Source of the DNA: an uncultured Ruminococcus sp.
GTDB lineage: Bacteria > Bacillota > Clostridia > Oscillospirales > Acutalibacteraceae
NCBI GenBank assembly: GCA_902762615.1
Contig: CACWOX010000005.1
Location: forward strand, 41,192-105,191
Direction: 5' to 3'
Length of the DNA stretch: 64,000 nt
The translations under genes and the position numbers were made by a program. Positions within the stretch are counted from its first letter, which is position 1. Each line of letters starts with the position of its first letter. The notes beneath the pieces were generated by a model, which did no database searches, was not told the origin of the DNA, and was given only the letters and a program-made list of their open reading frames with translations. Of this stretch, positions 1 through 8,638 are shown one piece after another.

Positions 1-2
1 TG

Positions 3-1058
3 GTGGGACTCACCGGCTCGGTCGGAAAAACAACGACCAAGGAAATGGTGGCGGCGGTACTTTCGCAGAAATACAGAACGCTTGCCACGCAGGGCAATTT
101 CAATAACGAAATCGGTCTGCCGAAAATGTGTTTCAAGCTGGACAGCAGCTGCGAAGCAGCGGTCTTTGAGATGGGGATGAGCGGCTTTGGCGAAATCAGC
201 CGTCTGACGGATACCGCTCGTCCGACTGTCGGCATTATTACCAATATCGGCGTATCCCACATTGAAATGCTCGGCTCGCGCGAGGGAATACTGAAGGCTA
301 AGATGGAAATACTGGAGGGTATGTCGCCTGAATCGCCGCTGATTATCAACGGCGACAACGATCTTCTCCCCAAGGGAGTGGAGGGTATACCCAATCCTGT
401 TGTGGTTTGCGGAATATCCTGCAAGGACGCCGACTGCCGTGCCGAGAACATTGAGCAGCACAGCGACTCCATGCGCTTTGTGATAAACTTCCGCGGCTCC
501 CGCTACCAGGTGGAGCTTCCCGCGGTGGGTATGCACAATGTCTACAACGCCTGCATAGCCTTCGCCTGCGGCATGCTGCTGGGAGTTACACCGGAACAGG
601 CTGTCAAGGGACTCTCTGCGTATGTGCCTGCCGGAATGCGTCAGAAAATAGTCAGACGCGGCGGAATAACCGTCATCGAGGACTGCTACAACGCAAGCCC
701 CGATTCCATCAAGGCGTCGCTGAGAGTGCTTCACGATCTTGACTGCACCCGCAGGATTGCCGTTCTGGGCGATATGAAGGAGCTGGGAAGCTATTCCCGC
801 CATGCGCATCTGGAATGCGGCAGGGTGGCAGCCGAAAACGGCATTGACGTGCTGCTCGCGTACGGACCGGAGGCGCAGGGATACATCGACGGCGCGGAAG
901 GAAAGATTCCCTTGGCGATGCACTTTGATGACAAGCGTGAGCTGGTGCTTAAACTCTGCTCTATGCTTAATGAGGGCGACGCCATACTCTTCAAGGCGAG
1001 CAGGGCAATGAAGCTGGAGGAAGCTATTGAATCGGTATATGAAGTGATTGCCGGGTGA
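3..1058 (+). CDS. murF: UDP-N-acetylmuramoyl-tripeptide--D-alanyl-D-alanine ligase (MurF), 5' partial
   Basis: MurF adds D-Ala-D-Ala to UDP-MurNAc-tripeptide, the last cytoplasmic step in making the UDP-MurNAc-pentapeptide. The visible 351 residues open at the ATP P-loop (GSVGKTTTK), which lies about 100 residues into the family, so the N-terminal UDP-binding domain and true start are upstream of the window; the GTG at the edge is only an internal codon. The Mur-ligase central domain (NFNNEIGLP, ITNIGVSHIE) and the C-terminal domain (CYNASPDSIKASL, LGDMKELG) are intact. It heads the visible part of the wall/division cluster, 52 nt ahead of mraY. Identification is firm; only completeness is unknown. 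Confidence 0.96.
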   Translation: MGLTGSVGKTTTKEMVAAVLSQKYRTLATQGNFNNEIGLPKMCFKLDSSCEAAVFEMGMSGFGEISRLTDTARPTVGIITNIGVSHIEMLGSREGILKAKMEILEGMSPESPLIINGDNDLLPKGVEGIPNPVVVCGISCKDADCRAENIEQHSDSMRFVINFRGSRYQVELPAVGMHNVYNACIAFACGMLLGVTPEQAVKGLSAYVPAGMRQKIVRRGGITVIEDCYNASPDSIKASLRVLHDLDCTRRIAVLGDMKELGSYSRHAHLECGRVAAENGIDVLLAYGPEAQGYIDGAEGKIPLAMHFDDKRELVLKLCSMLNEGDAILFKASRAMKLEEAIESVYEVIAG

Positions 1059-1110
1059 TAAGGCAGTTGCCGGGCATGAATCTTATAAAATTTAAGGATG
1101 GTAATCACAA

Positions 1111-2136
1111 ATGACACAGGAATTAATAAGTCTGCTGGCATCGGGAATGTCCTTCGGCATAACAGCCGCGCTGGGCAAAAAGGTAATACCGTGGCTTCAC
1201 AAGCTGAAATACGGTCAGACCATAAAGGAAATCGGTCCCAAGTGGCATGAAAAAAAGCAGGGAACTCCCACGATGGGCGGAATCATGTTTATTGCGGGCA
1301 TCATTATTTCCATGCTTGTCTGCCTGCCTCTTTATTATTATCTGAGAAGCAGCGGTTCGATCGTATCCAATTACGAGGAGCCGAAAAGCTATTGGATCAG
1401 AATTATCGCCGGAATACTCATGGCATTGATGTTCGGTGCGGTCGGATTCCTCGACGACTACATCAAGGTTGTCAAGAAGCAGAACGACGGACTCACGCCG
1501 GGTCAGAAAATGATCTTTATGACGCTCATAAGCGGTGCATTTCTCACCACTCTCGCCATGTGCGGAGACGCGACCGTCACCACCATACCGTTCTTTACCA
1601 ACGATGTGGACGTTGGCTTCTGGTTCTATCCCATTTCGCTGATCATGATAGTCGGCTTCGTAAACGCGGTCAATCTGACCGACGGAATAGACGGTCTTTG
1701 CTCGTCGGTCACATTTTTTGCGGCGATCGTGTTCATTGTGATTGCCGGAATGCACAATATGTTCGGCATGAGCATTTTCGCAGCCTCTGTGGCAGGCGGA
1801 TGTCTTGGCTTTTTGGTGTGGAATTTCTTCCCTGCAAAGGTATTTATGGGTGACACAGGCTCGCTGTTTCTGGGAGGACTCTTCTGCGCGATGGCTTACG
1901 GCGTGAATATGCCTATACTTGTTCCGCTTGTGGGCATAATATATTTGTGCGAGGCTGGCTCGGTCATGCTTCAGGTGGCTTACTTCAAGGCGACCCACGG
2001 CAAAAGAATATTCAAGATGAGCCCGATACACCACCACTTTGAGATGAGCGGCTGGAGCGAGGTCAAGATAGTGTGGGTCTTCAGCATAGTTACCCTTATC
2101 GCGGGAGTGGCTGCGGTTGCTCTTTCGATAGCTTAA
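1111..2136 (+). CDS. mraY: phospho-N-acetylmuramoyl-pentapeptide-transferase (MraY)
   Basis: Integral membrane enzyme that transfers phospho-MurNAc-pentapeptide to undecaprenyl phosphate, making lipid I. The 341-residue product has the family signatures: TPTMGG near residue 52, the catalytic DD pair at 115-116 (FLDDYIK), NLTDGIDGL, FMGDTGSLFLGG and the PIHHHFE motif near the C-terminus, spread over about ten hydrophobic segments. Length is somewhat short of the usual 320-360 range's upper end but normal. In most Firmicutes murD follows; here a 176-nt gap leads directly to ftsW. Probably co-transcribed with murF. Confidence 0.97.
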   Translation: MTQELISLLASGMSFGITAALGKKVIPWLHKLKYGQTIKEIGPKWHEKKQGTPTMGGIMFIAGIIISMLVCLPLYYYLRSSGSIVSNYEEPKSYWIRIIAGILMALMFGAVGFLDDYIKVVKKQNDGLTPGQKMIFMTLISGAFLTTLAMCGDATVTTIPFFTNDVDVGFWFYPISLIMIVGFVNAVNLTDGIDGLCSSVTFFAAIVFIVIAGMHNMFGMSIFAASVAGGCLGFLVWNFFPAKVFMGDTGSLFLGGLFCAMAYGVNMPILVPLVGIIYLCEAGSVMLQVAYFKATHGKRIFKMSPIHHHFEMSGWSEVKIVWVFSIVTLIAGVAAVALSIA

Positions 2137-2150
2137 TGTAAAAGGTCTGC

Positions 2151-2194
2151 GCGTGCGTTTTCCGGAGGAACTGTCGCCTGCGGAATGCGCACGC
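2151..2194 (+). other. imperfect hairpin in the mraY-ftsW gap
   Basis: GCGTGCG (2151-2157) pairs with CGCACGC (2188-2194), and an inner TTCCG (2160-2164) pairs with CGGAA (2181-2185). No T-tract follows, so it does not look like an intrinsic terminator; it could be an mRNA processing or stability element. The remaining part of the gap shows no gene and no convincing promoter. Confidence 0.4.
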
Positions 2195-2312
2195 TGAGCG
2201 GAAACGCCTTCCCGCAGCGTCGGGGAGGATTTTTGCGACTTTAGAGACTTTTGGTGCGATATTTATATAAAAGCGAACTTGATTTGCTGTTTTTGAGAAA
2301 GGAGAGAACGAT

Positions 2313-3677
2313 ATGGGGGAAAAAACATTCCGTGACAAATTCAATGCGTTTCTTACCAAGGTACTTGATAAGCTGGGGTTTGATACGCATTTCAGCAGCG
2401 AAAAAAGGGAAAAAGTCCCCGTTAAGCAGCTGCCTGCACGTGCATGGGAGGGAGTAAAAAACGCGGCGTACGACTCCAAAAGCGTTTTTTTTAACAAGAC
2501 ACTGGCATTCGACAAACCTCTGTTTGTCATTGTCATTGTTCTGGTTGTGGTCGGTCTGGTTATGATGTCGTCCGCAAGCTATGCCTATTCATACGTTCAT
2601 TACGACAACAGCATGCATATCATTAACAAACAGGTAGTTGCATCTATTGCCGGTATTGTGGCAATGCTGCTGATCTCGACCGTTCACCCGAGCTTCTTCA
2701 GGGGAAAGTGGTCGTATGTGCTTTGGGGATTATCGCTTATCCTGCTCGTTGTTGCAAGGCTCATGCCGGAAAAAAACGGCGTTCATCGCTGGATTGAACT
2801 TGGTCCCCTGTCCTTTCAGCCCTCTGAGATCGCCAAATTTACCGCCATTCTGGTTTGCGCTACCTATATTTCTTATCACTACAAGGAAATGAACGTGACC
2901 ACTTACAAAAATCACGCGGCAAAGCAAAAAGCTGCCAAAAGCAAAAGATCCAAGTATTTTTACGGACTCGGCAGAAATTTTCAGACTGCCGTGTGGCCGT
3001 TTATCTGGAGAATCGGTCCGATACTGGGATTACTGCTTATCGAGCCGCATCTTTCCTGCACCATTATCGTAATGCTTATCGTTGGTACCCAGATGCTTCT
3101 TGCAGGGACTCGCAAAGAATATTTTTTATCTCTGCTTGCACTTGCCGCCATTGCGCTGTATCTGATTGTCTTTCTTGGCGTTGTCTCTTACGGCAGAACG
3201 AGATTTGAGACATGGCTCGATCCGTTTGCTGACGCCAAGGGCAACGGATGGCAAAACGTGCAGTCGCTGTATGCCATCAGCTCGGGCGGAATATTCGGCG
3301 CAGGCTACGGTAATTCCAGACAGAAATATATGTATATCGCCGAGCCGCAGAACGACTTCATCTTCTCGGTTATATGCGAAGAAGTCGGTCTGGTGGGAGC
3401 AATCGTTATTATACTGATATTTGTCGCCTTTGTCTGGAGAGGATTTTCTCTGAGCGTGGCAAATCCCAACCGTTTTCAGAAATTCGTCGGCATAGGCATC
3501 ACCTCACAGATAGGATATCAGATGATGCTGAATGTCGCCGTTGTCACCAATATGGTGCCGAATACCGGCATAAGCCTGCCGTTTTTCAGCTCCGGCGGAA
3601 CCTCGATACTCATGCTGCTGGCTGAGATAGGCGTACTGCTGGCGATTTCAAGGGAATCACCCAATAAGATAATGTGA
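2313..3677 (+). CDS. ftsW: FtsW-type septal peptidoglycan glycosyltransferase (SEDS family)
   Basis: SEDS polymerase that builds glycan strands from lipid II at the division septum, working with a class B PBP. The 454-residue protein starts after an AAGGAGAG ribosome-binding site. A cytoplasmic extension of about 70 residues precedes the first membrane segment (LFVIVIVLVVVGLVMMSSAS). SEDS landmarks are present: HRWIELGPLSFQPSEIAKF, the GRTRFETWLDPFAD loop, GGIFGAGYGNSRQKYMYIAEPQNDFIF and NTGISLPFFSSGGTS. The position between mraY and murG favours FtsW over RodA or SpoVE. The long N-terminal tail and a basic insertion in a cytoplasmic loop near residues 195-215 are lineage features. Confidence 0.94.
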   Translation: MGEKTFRDKFNAFLTKVLDKLGFDTHFSSEKREKVPVKQLPARAWEGVKNAAYDSKSVFFNKTLAFDKPLFVIVIVLVVVGLVMMSSASYAYSYVHYDNSMHIINKQVVASIAGIVAMLLISTVHPSFFRGKWSYVLWGLSLILLVVARLMPEKNGVHRWIELGPLSFQPSEIAKFTAILVCATYISYHYKEMNVTTYKNHAAKQKAAKSKRSKYFYGLGRNFQTAVWPFIWRIGPILGLLLIEPHLSCTIIVMLIVGTQMLLAGTRKEYFLSLLALAAIALYLIVFLGVVSYGRTRFETWLDPFADAKGNGWQNVQSLYAISSGGIFGAGYGNSRQKYMYIAEPQNDFIFSVICEEVGLVGAIVIILIFVAFVWRGFSLSVANPNRFQKFVGIGITSQIGYQMMLNVAVVTNMVPNTGISLPFFSSGGTSILMLLAEIGVLLAISRESPNKIM

Positions 3678-3692
3678 AAAGGAGCAGATGAT

Positions 3693-4823
3693 ATGAAGGT
3701 ATTGATGTCAGGAGGCGGCACGGCAGGACACATCAATCCCGCGCTTGCCATAGCCGATACCATCAAGAAGAATATTCCCCAAGCCGACATTCTGTTTGTC
3801 GGCACTCCTGCCGGCATGGAGTCAAAGCTCGTGCCGCAGGCTGGCTTTGCATATACATCCATGTCGGTTTCGGGCTTTCAGCGCAAGCTGACACTTGAAA
3901 ATGTCAGGCGGAATTTGGAGGCGGCAGGTCATCTTGTCCTTTCGGGAGTGCGTGCCGCAAAGATAATAAGAGATTTTAAACCCGACATCGCCATAGGTAC
4001 AGGCGGCTACGTATGCGGTCCTGTTCTTCGCAAGGCGGCTCAGATGGGCGTTCCGGTGCTGGTGCACGAGGCGAATGCGTTTCCCGGAGTGACCGTGAAG
4101 ATGCTTGCGCACTACTGCGATTGCGTGATGCTGGCGGTGGAAGATGCCAAGGCGCGTATTTCAGCCGACACCGAATTTGTCGTGACAGGCAATCCCGTTC
4201 GGTCTGAGGTCCTTGAGTACGACAAGGCACGGGCACGCAGAGAACTGAAGGTGGACGACCGTCCATTGATAGTCTCTTTTGGCGGTTCGCTCGGAGCCAG
4301 AACCATTAATGAATCCATGCTCGATCTGCTTGTTCGCAGCGCCAAGGACGGCAGGTATCAGCATATTCACGGCTACGGCAAATATGGCAGCTTCGTGCTC
4401 GACGAGCTTAAAGCGAAAGGCGTGGATCCCGACAGCTGCCCGAATCTCGATGTGCGCGAATACATAAGCGATATGCCGAGGGTTATGGCGGCTGCCGATC
4501 TGGTGATCTGCCGCTCGGGAGCTATGGCGCTTACCGAGATACAGGCGCTTGGCAAGGCGGCGATACTTATTCCTTCGCCGAATGTAGCAGAGAATCATCA
4601 GTACTACAACGCAATGGCGATGGTCGATCGCGGTGCAGCCGAGATCATCGTAGAGAAGGATATCACCCCCGAGCTGCTGACCGAAAAGGCGGATAAGCTG
4701 GCAGGCAACAGAGCCAAGTTGGATGAAATGTCAGCGAACGCACGCAAAATGGCAATACTCGATTCCAGAGAACGTATATTCGAGGTAGTGTGCAATACAC
4801 TGAAAAAACACGGAAAGATGTAA
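3693..4823 (+). CDS. murG: UDP-GlcNAc:undecaprenyl-PP-MurNAc-pentapeptide GlcNAc transferase (MurG)
   Basis: Peripheral membrane GT-B enzyme that converts lipid I to lipid II by adding GlcNAc from UDP-GlcNAc on the cytoplasmic face. The 376-residue product has the glycine-rich N-terminal loop (SGGGTAGHINPALA), GGYVCGPV, HEANAFPG, the second glycine-rich loop GGSLGARTIN, and the nucleotide-sugar site RSGAMALTEIQALGKAAILIPSP followed by ENHQYYNA. It sits 15 nt after ftsW and 22 nt before divIB, so a shared transcript is very likely. Confidence 0.97.
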   Translation: MKVLMSGGGTAGHINPALAIADTIKKNIPQADILFVGTPAGMESKLVPQAGFAYTSMSVSGFQRKLTLENVRRNLEAAGHLVLSGVRAAKIIRDFKPDIAIGTGGYVCGPVLRKAAQMGVPVLVHEANAFPGVTVKMLAHYCDCVMLAVEDAKARISADTEFVVTGNPVRSEVLEYDKARARRELKVDDRPLIVSFGGSLGARTINESMLDLLVRSAKDGRYQHIHGYGKYGSFVLDELKAKGVDPDSCPNLDVREYISDMPRVMAAADLVICRSGAMALTEIQALGKAAILIPSPNVAENHQYYNAMAMVDRGAAEIIVEKDITPELLTEKADKLAGNRAKLDEMSANARKMAILDSRERIFEVVCNTLKKHGKM

Positions 4824-4845
4824 AAAGAGTAAGGAGTTGTAACGA

Positions 4846-6480
4846 TTGGGCAGTAAAAAGAAAAAGGGCAGTAAGGTGAACATGGACAGCAACGCCGGAG
4901 CTGTCCAACCGGCACAGCCCGATATGTCAAAATACGCGAATGCCTACAGCAACAAATCCAAGATTAACTACGCTGAACTGAAGCTGGTGCGTTCCGACCA
5001 GCCAAAGACGACGGAGAAATCCGACAGTACAAAGGGAAAAAAGAAGCCCAGCCGGTTGAAATCCAAGCCGGGCAAGACAGCAAAAAAAGTCGAAGTCCCG
5101 AAAGGCAAAAATAAGAAAAAACAGAACAAACCTGCCGCCAAGCATCCCGACAAAGCCGCAAAAGACCGGAAGAACGAGACAAAGGTCAAGTCTTCTGAAA
5201 CATCACGGGTCGGAATTACGGCTGAGGAGAGATACAGCAACGCCTTAGGCAAGGAAGATCATTACAGCTCGGCAGTCGAGAAGTATTACCTGAAATATCC
5301 CGACGCCAAGAGAAAAAAGAAGACCGCGTCGACCCGACGTAACGCCGAGGTCCCAAAGAAAAAAAAGAAACATTCCTCACGCGCGGGGGAAACCGGACCG
5401 AGCAAGCGTTCCATGGCGGAGATAGCCGTTATGAACAAAAGCTCCTCCTCAGTCAAGGAGCATGCCAGAGCCGCAAGAAACGCGAAGGCACGCGGCGTTG
5501 TTTCACCCAAGGTCGCAAACCGCAGCTTTTACCGACCCAAAAAGAAACGTTCCGGCGCTCTTAATGTGCTTATGGTGACGCTGCTGCTTGTATTCCTTGC
5601 TTCGGTGGGCGTGACGGTATTCTTCAATGTAAGACAGATCAATGTCGCGGGCGACAGCCCATACAGTGTGGCTCAGATCAAGAACGTGTGCGGCATCACA
5701 AAGGGCAGAAACATACTCTTTATCAATACCGACGATCTGGAAAAAAAAGTTGAACGGGAGCTTCCGTACATAGCGGAGTGCAGTATCGACCGCAGACTTC
5801 CGTCGACGGTCACGATAAATGTCAAAAAGGCTGACGTGCTCGGTGTGGCACAGGCTGCCGCGGGACAGTGGACGGTGCTCAGCACGGACGGCAAGATATT
5901 GGAGACCGCGACAAATCTCACTACCGTCAGCGCCGACGATGTGGTGGGTACCCCGACATATACCCCGGAATACGGCAGTGCTGCGGAACTTGCTGAATCC
6001 AGAAAGCTTCCTGTGCTTGCCGGGCTTGCCGTGAAGGACAATGTTACCGACGGATTTATCACGGATCATACGGTTTTGGGACATATCAACCGTTTTGTCA
6101 ATATCAAGAATGCCTTTGAAAGGGTTAAAATGAAGCTCACATCCATAAGCTACGGAGAAAGAGGCTATGAAGCGGAATATGATAAGCGCATAGTCGTCAT
6201 TTTCGGAAAGGAAACAGACGAAAAGACCGTCGTTCACCGTATGGAAGAACTGCATGCGCTTATCTTTGACAATGGCTACATTGCCGAGAATGACATGGGC
6301 GAGGTCAGGTTCAACAAAAAACGCGTTTATTTCAGGCATGCGTATGAAGTGTCCGAGGAAGAACTTGAGAAGATTCGTGAGGAGAGACGCAAGACAAACC
6401 GCGACAGACTCTACAGCATGGCGGAGTTTTTCATGAACACAGGTTTTGATTGGTATGAGGGCAGATTAGAGACGGAATAA
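4846..6480 (+). CDS. divIB: cell division protein FtsQ/DivIB with a long basic cytoplasmic tail
   Basis: Bitopic division protein of the FtsQ/DivIB-FtsL-FtsB(DivIC) complex that licenses septal wall synthesis. I take the TTG at 4846, placed after an AAGGAG site. Residues 1-238 form an unusually long, low-complexity Lys/Ser/Ala-rich cytoplasmic region; the membrane segment is about 239-261; a POTRA domain follows (about 263-328, VRQINVAGDSPYSVAQIK... and ERELPYIAECSIDRRLPSTVTI), then the FtsQ beta domain. At 544 residues it is about twice the usual DivIB length, the excess being the basic tail. It closes the murF-mraY-ftsW-murG-divIB run. Confidence 0.9.
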   Translation: MGSKKKKGSKVNMDSNAGAVQPAQPDMSKYANAYSNKSKINYAELKLVRSDQPKTTEKSDSTKGKKKPSRLKSKPGKTAKKVEVPKGKNKKKQNKPAAKHPDKAAKDRKNETKVKSSETSRVGITAEERYSNALGKEDHYSSAVEKYYLKYPDAKRKKKTASTRRNAEVPKKKKKHSSRAGETGPSKRSMAEIAVMNKSSSSVKEHARAARNAKARGVVSPKVANRSFYRPKKKRSGALNVLMVTLLLVFLASVGVTVFFNVRQINVAGDSPYSVAQIKNVCGITKGRNILFINTDDLEKKVERELPYIAECSIDRRLPSTVTINVKKADVLGVAQAAAGQWTVLSTDGKILETATNLTTVSADDVVGTPTYTPEYGSAAELAESRKLPVLAGLAVKDNVTDGFITDHTVLGHINRFVNIKNAFERVKMKLTSISYGERGYEAEYDKRIVVIFGKETDEKTVVHRMEELHALIFDNGYIAENDMGEVRFNKKRVYFRHAYEVSEEELEKIREERRKTNRDRLYSMAEFFMNTGFDWYEGRLETE

Positions 6481-6631
6481 TGTCAAAATAACGGCGTTTT
6501 GCGGTGTTTGCTTGATGATTGCTACAAAGATAAATTTGATTTTACGGGCTGCTTTTGTCAGTTTGTATATTTTTCCGCTCAAAGTGGGATAAAAAATTTA
6601 TCACCGGACGTCGATTTTTATAAAAAAAATA

Positions 6632-6660
6632 TTGAAATTTTGTTTGAGATAAGGTATATT
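6632..6660 (+). promoter_or_regulatory. predicted promoter of ftsZ
   Basis: TTGAAA at 6632-6637, 17-nt spacer, TATATT at 6655-6660, giving a predicted start near 6667 and a leader of about 90 nt before the ftsZ AGGAGGA site. It suggests ftsZ can be expressed apart from the upstream wall genes. Confidence 0.65.
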
Positions 6661-6757
6661 ATTATTTAGACACAAGTTAAAAATGAAGGAATGTGAGCGG
6701 AGGGGACATATTTCGTCCGTTTTTGCTCGTAAAATCCTAAAGCAGGAGGAAAATAAA

Positions 6758-7885
6758 ATGGCTTTTGAATTTGATCAGGACTTTGAGAACAACGTTGTCC
6801 AGATAAAAGTTATCGGTGCTGGCGGCGGCGGCGGAAACGCTGTCAACCGCATGATCCAGATGGGCGTCAACAGCGTTGAGTTTATCTCTATCAATACAGA
6901 TGTACAAGCTCTTCATCGTTCGCAGGCTACCCACAAGATCCAGATCGGTGAGAAGATCACCAAGGGCAAGGGTGCAGGCGCAGACCCCGCAAGAGGACAG
7001 CGTGCAGCTGAGGAGAGCAAAGAGGATATCGAGGCAGCACTCAGAGGCACCGACATGGTATTCATCACCGCTGGTATGGGCGGCGGCACAGGTACAGGTG
7101 CGGCTCCCGTCATCGCAGAGATTGCCAAGGAAATGGGCATTCTTACAGTCGGTATCGTCACCAAGCCTTTCGCCTTTGAAGGCAGAAAGCGCATGGAGCA
7201 GGCTGAGGCAGGCATTGCCGCTCTCCGCGAGCATGTCGACTCCCTCGTTGTTATCCCCAACGAAAGACTCAAGCTGGTTTCCGATCAGAAGATCACACTT
7301 GCCAATGCATTCACCATTGCCGATGACGTTCTCCGTCAGGGCGTGCAGAGCATTTCCGACCTGATCAACAGCCCCGGTCTTGTCAACCTCGACTTTGCTG
7401 ACGTCACCGCTGTTATGAAGGACGCCGGATATGCACACATGGGCGTAGGCTCCGCACAGGGCAAGGAGAAGGCTTCCATGGCAGCCCATGCCGCTATTTC
7501 CAGCCCGCTGCTCGAGACTTCCATCAACGGCGCAAGAGGCGTTATCATTAACATCACTTCTTCCAACGACATCAACCTCGAAGAGGTCGACGTTGCTTCC
7601 ACCATGATCACCAAGGCGGCACATCCCGATGCCACTATCATCTGGGGTGCGGCGTTCGATGAAAACATGGACGACGAGATGAGAGTCACCGTTATCGCGA
7701 CAGGCTTCTCGCTTGACCCCGAGAAGAAGGAGCAGTCCAATACCGCTACCCAGAAGCAGCCGGTCAGAAAGACAGCGCAGGGCGGCACCACCAATCCCAA
7801 GGCCCCTGCCGGCACAGGCTCCAACATCAACGAGAAGAATGACGAGGATTACTTCGACATTATGACCATCTTCGGCAAGAGATAA
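6758..7885 (+). CDS. ftsZ: cell division GTPase FtsZ
   Basis: Tubulin-like GTPase that forms the Z ring. The start chosen is the ATG 7 nt after AGCAGGAGGA; a longer in-frame reading from 6683 lacks a site and adds 25 residues not found in the family. The product is 375 residues with the nucleotide-binding [13 protein letters not shown] (about 21-32), the tubulin signature GGGTGTG (108-114) and the catalytic T7-loop region ([11 protein letters not shown]). A variable linker ends in an acidic, hydrophobic tail ([14 protein letters not shown]), which is the probable docking peptide for Z-ring partners. No ftsA lies next to it. A strong terminator follows. Confidence 0.98.
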   Translation: MAFEFDQDFENNVVQIKVIGAGGGGGNAVNRMIQMGVNSVEFISINTDVQALHRSQATHKIQIGEKITKGKGAGADPARGQRAAEESKEDIEAALRGTDMVFITAGMGGGTGTGAAPVIAEIAKEMGILTVGIVTKPFAFEGRKRMEQAEAGIAALREHVDSLVVIPNERLKLVSDQKITLANAFTIADDVLRQGVQSISDLINSPGLVNLDFADVTAVMKDAGYAHMGVGSAQGKEKASMAAHAAISSPLLETSINGARGVIINITSSNDINLEEVDVASTMITKAAHPDATIIWGAAFDENMDDEMRVTVIATGFSLDPEKKEQSNTATQKQPVRKTAQGGTTNPKAPAGTGSNINEKNDEDYFDIMTIFGKR

Positions 7886-7918
7886 TTCTATCATTCTCCG
7901 TACACAATTGATTTTTCA

Positions 7919-7958
7919 CACCGACGCGGATTACATAAATTTGCGTCGGTGTTTTTTG
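7919..7958 (+). terminator. intrinsic terminator after ftsZ
   Basis: CACCGACGC (7919-7927) pairs perfectly with GCGTCGGTG (7943-7951) and is followed by TTTTTTG. It separates ftsZ from the sigma-factor gene. Confidence 0.9.
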
Positions 7959-8047
7959 TTTTTGCCGTCACAAATCGGGGTGCTGCATCGAATATAATAA
8001 CGAGCAGACAAAACGGAGCTTCGCAATCTGCTGAAAAAAGTGTGGTG

Positions 8048-8611
8048 ATGTATTTGACGGATGAAGAATTGATAGCGGAGATAAAAAGAAACCCGTCATC
8101 GGGAATGAGATTGGTCATAGATACTTATTCTCCGGTGGTTTTCGGGGCGGTGAACAGCCGACTCAACGGCGTATGTTCCTATGACGAGATTGAGGCGTGC
8201 GTCAGTCTGGTTTTTACAGAATTCTATTTCAATATGAAGAAATTCGACTGTCGCAGGTGCAGCATAAAGACCTACCTTTGTTCGCTTGCGAGAAACAAGG
8301 CAATAGAGGAATATCGCAGAGCGACAAGGCATAGTCTTCGTGTGCATCAGGAGGACGATCTTCTGCTTGAATTGCCGGACAGCTTCGATATGGAGAGCCT
8401 TACCGAACGCCGCATAAGCGAAAAGCAGCTGCTTCGGGCAGTGGATTCGCTTGGCAATCCCGACAGCCGCATTATCATCCGCAGATATTTTTACTCACAG
8501 CCCTCCAAGCAGATTGCCCGTGAGATGGGTATGACCGACGCGGCGGTGCGCAAGCGCATTTCCCGTTCCCTTGCCCGACTGAGGGTTTTGCTCGAGGACG
8601 ATAATGACTGA
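8048..8611 (+). CDS. ECF-type RNA polymerase sigma factor
   Basis: A 187-residue protein with the two-part layout of extracytoplasmic-function sigma factors. The region-2-like N-terminal half includes TYLCSLARNKAIEEYRRA, the usual promoter-melting/-10 segment. The region-4 helix-turn-helix lies near the end (PSKQIAREMGMTDAAVRKRISRSLARLR). I chose the ATG starting MYLTDEE; the frame stays open upstream but reads through the ftsZ terminator. A TATAAT-like element at 7993-7998 lacks a matching -35 box. The next gene, 27 nt on, is a membrane protein with anti-sigma character, so the two probably form a regulator pair. The regulated genes and inducing signal cannot be told from sequence. Confidence 0.88.
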   Translation: MYLTDEELIAEIKRNPSSGMRLVIDTYSPVVFGAVNSRLNGVCSYDEIEACVSLVFTEFYFNMKKFDCRRCSIKTYLCSLARNKAIEEYRRATRHSLRVHQEDDLLLELPDSFDMESLTERRISEKQLLRAVDSLGNPDSRIIIRRYFYSQPSKQIAREMGMTDAAVRKRISRSLARLRVLLEDDND

Positions 8612-8638
8612 TATATTGAAAGGGTGAATCATTAAAAA

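Noticed and set aside
1123..2037. 304-codon frame antisense to mraY
   Set aside because: His/Arg-rich shadow frame over a confirmed membrane protein gene.
6737..7894. 385-codon open frame antisense to ftsZ
   Set aside because: Complete overlap with ftsZ, no ribosome-binding site and Cys/Gly/Asp-rich nonsense composition; a shadow of biased codons.
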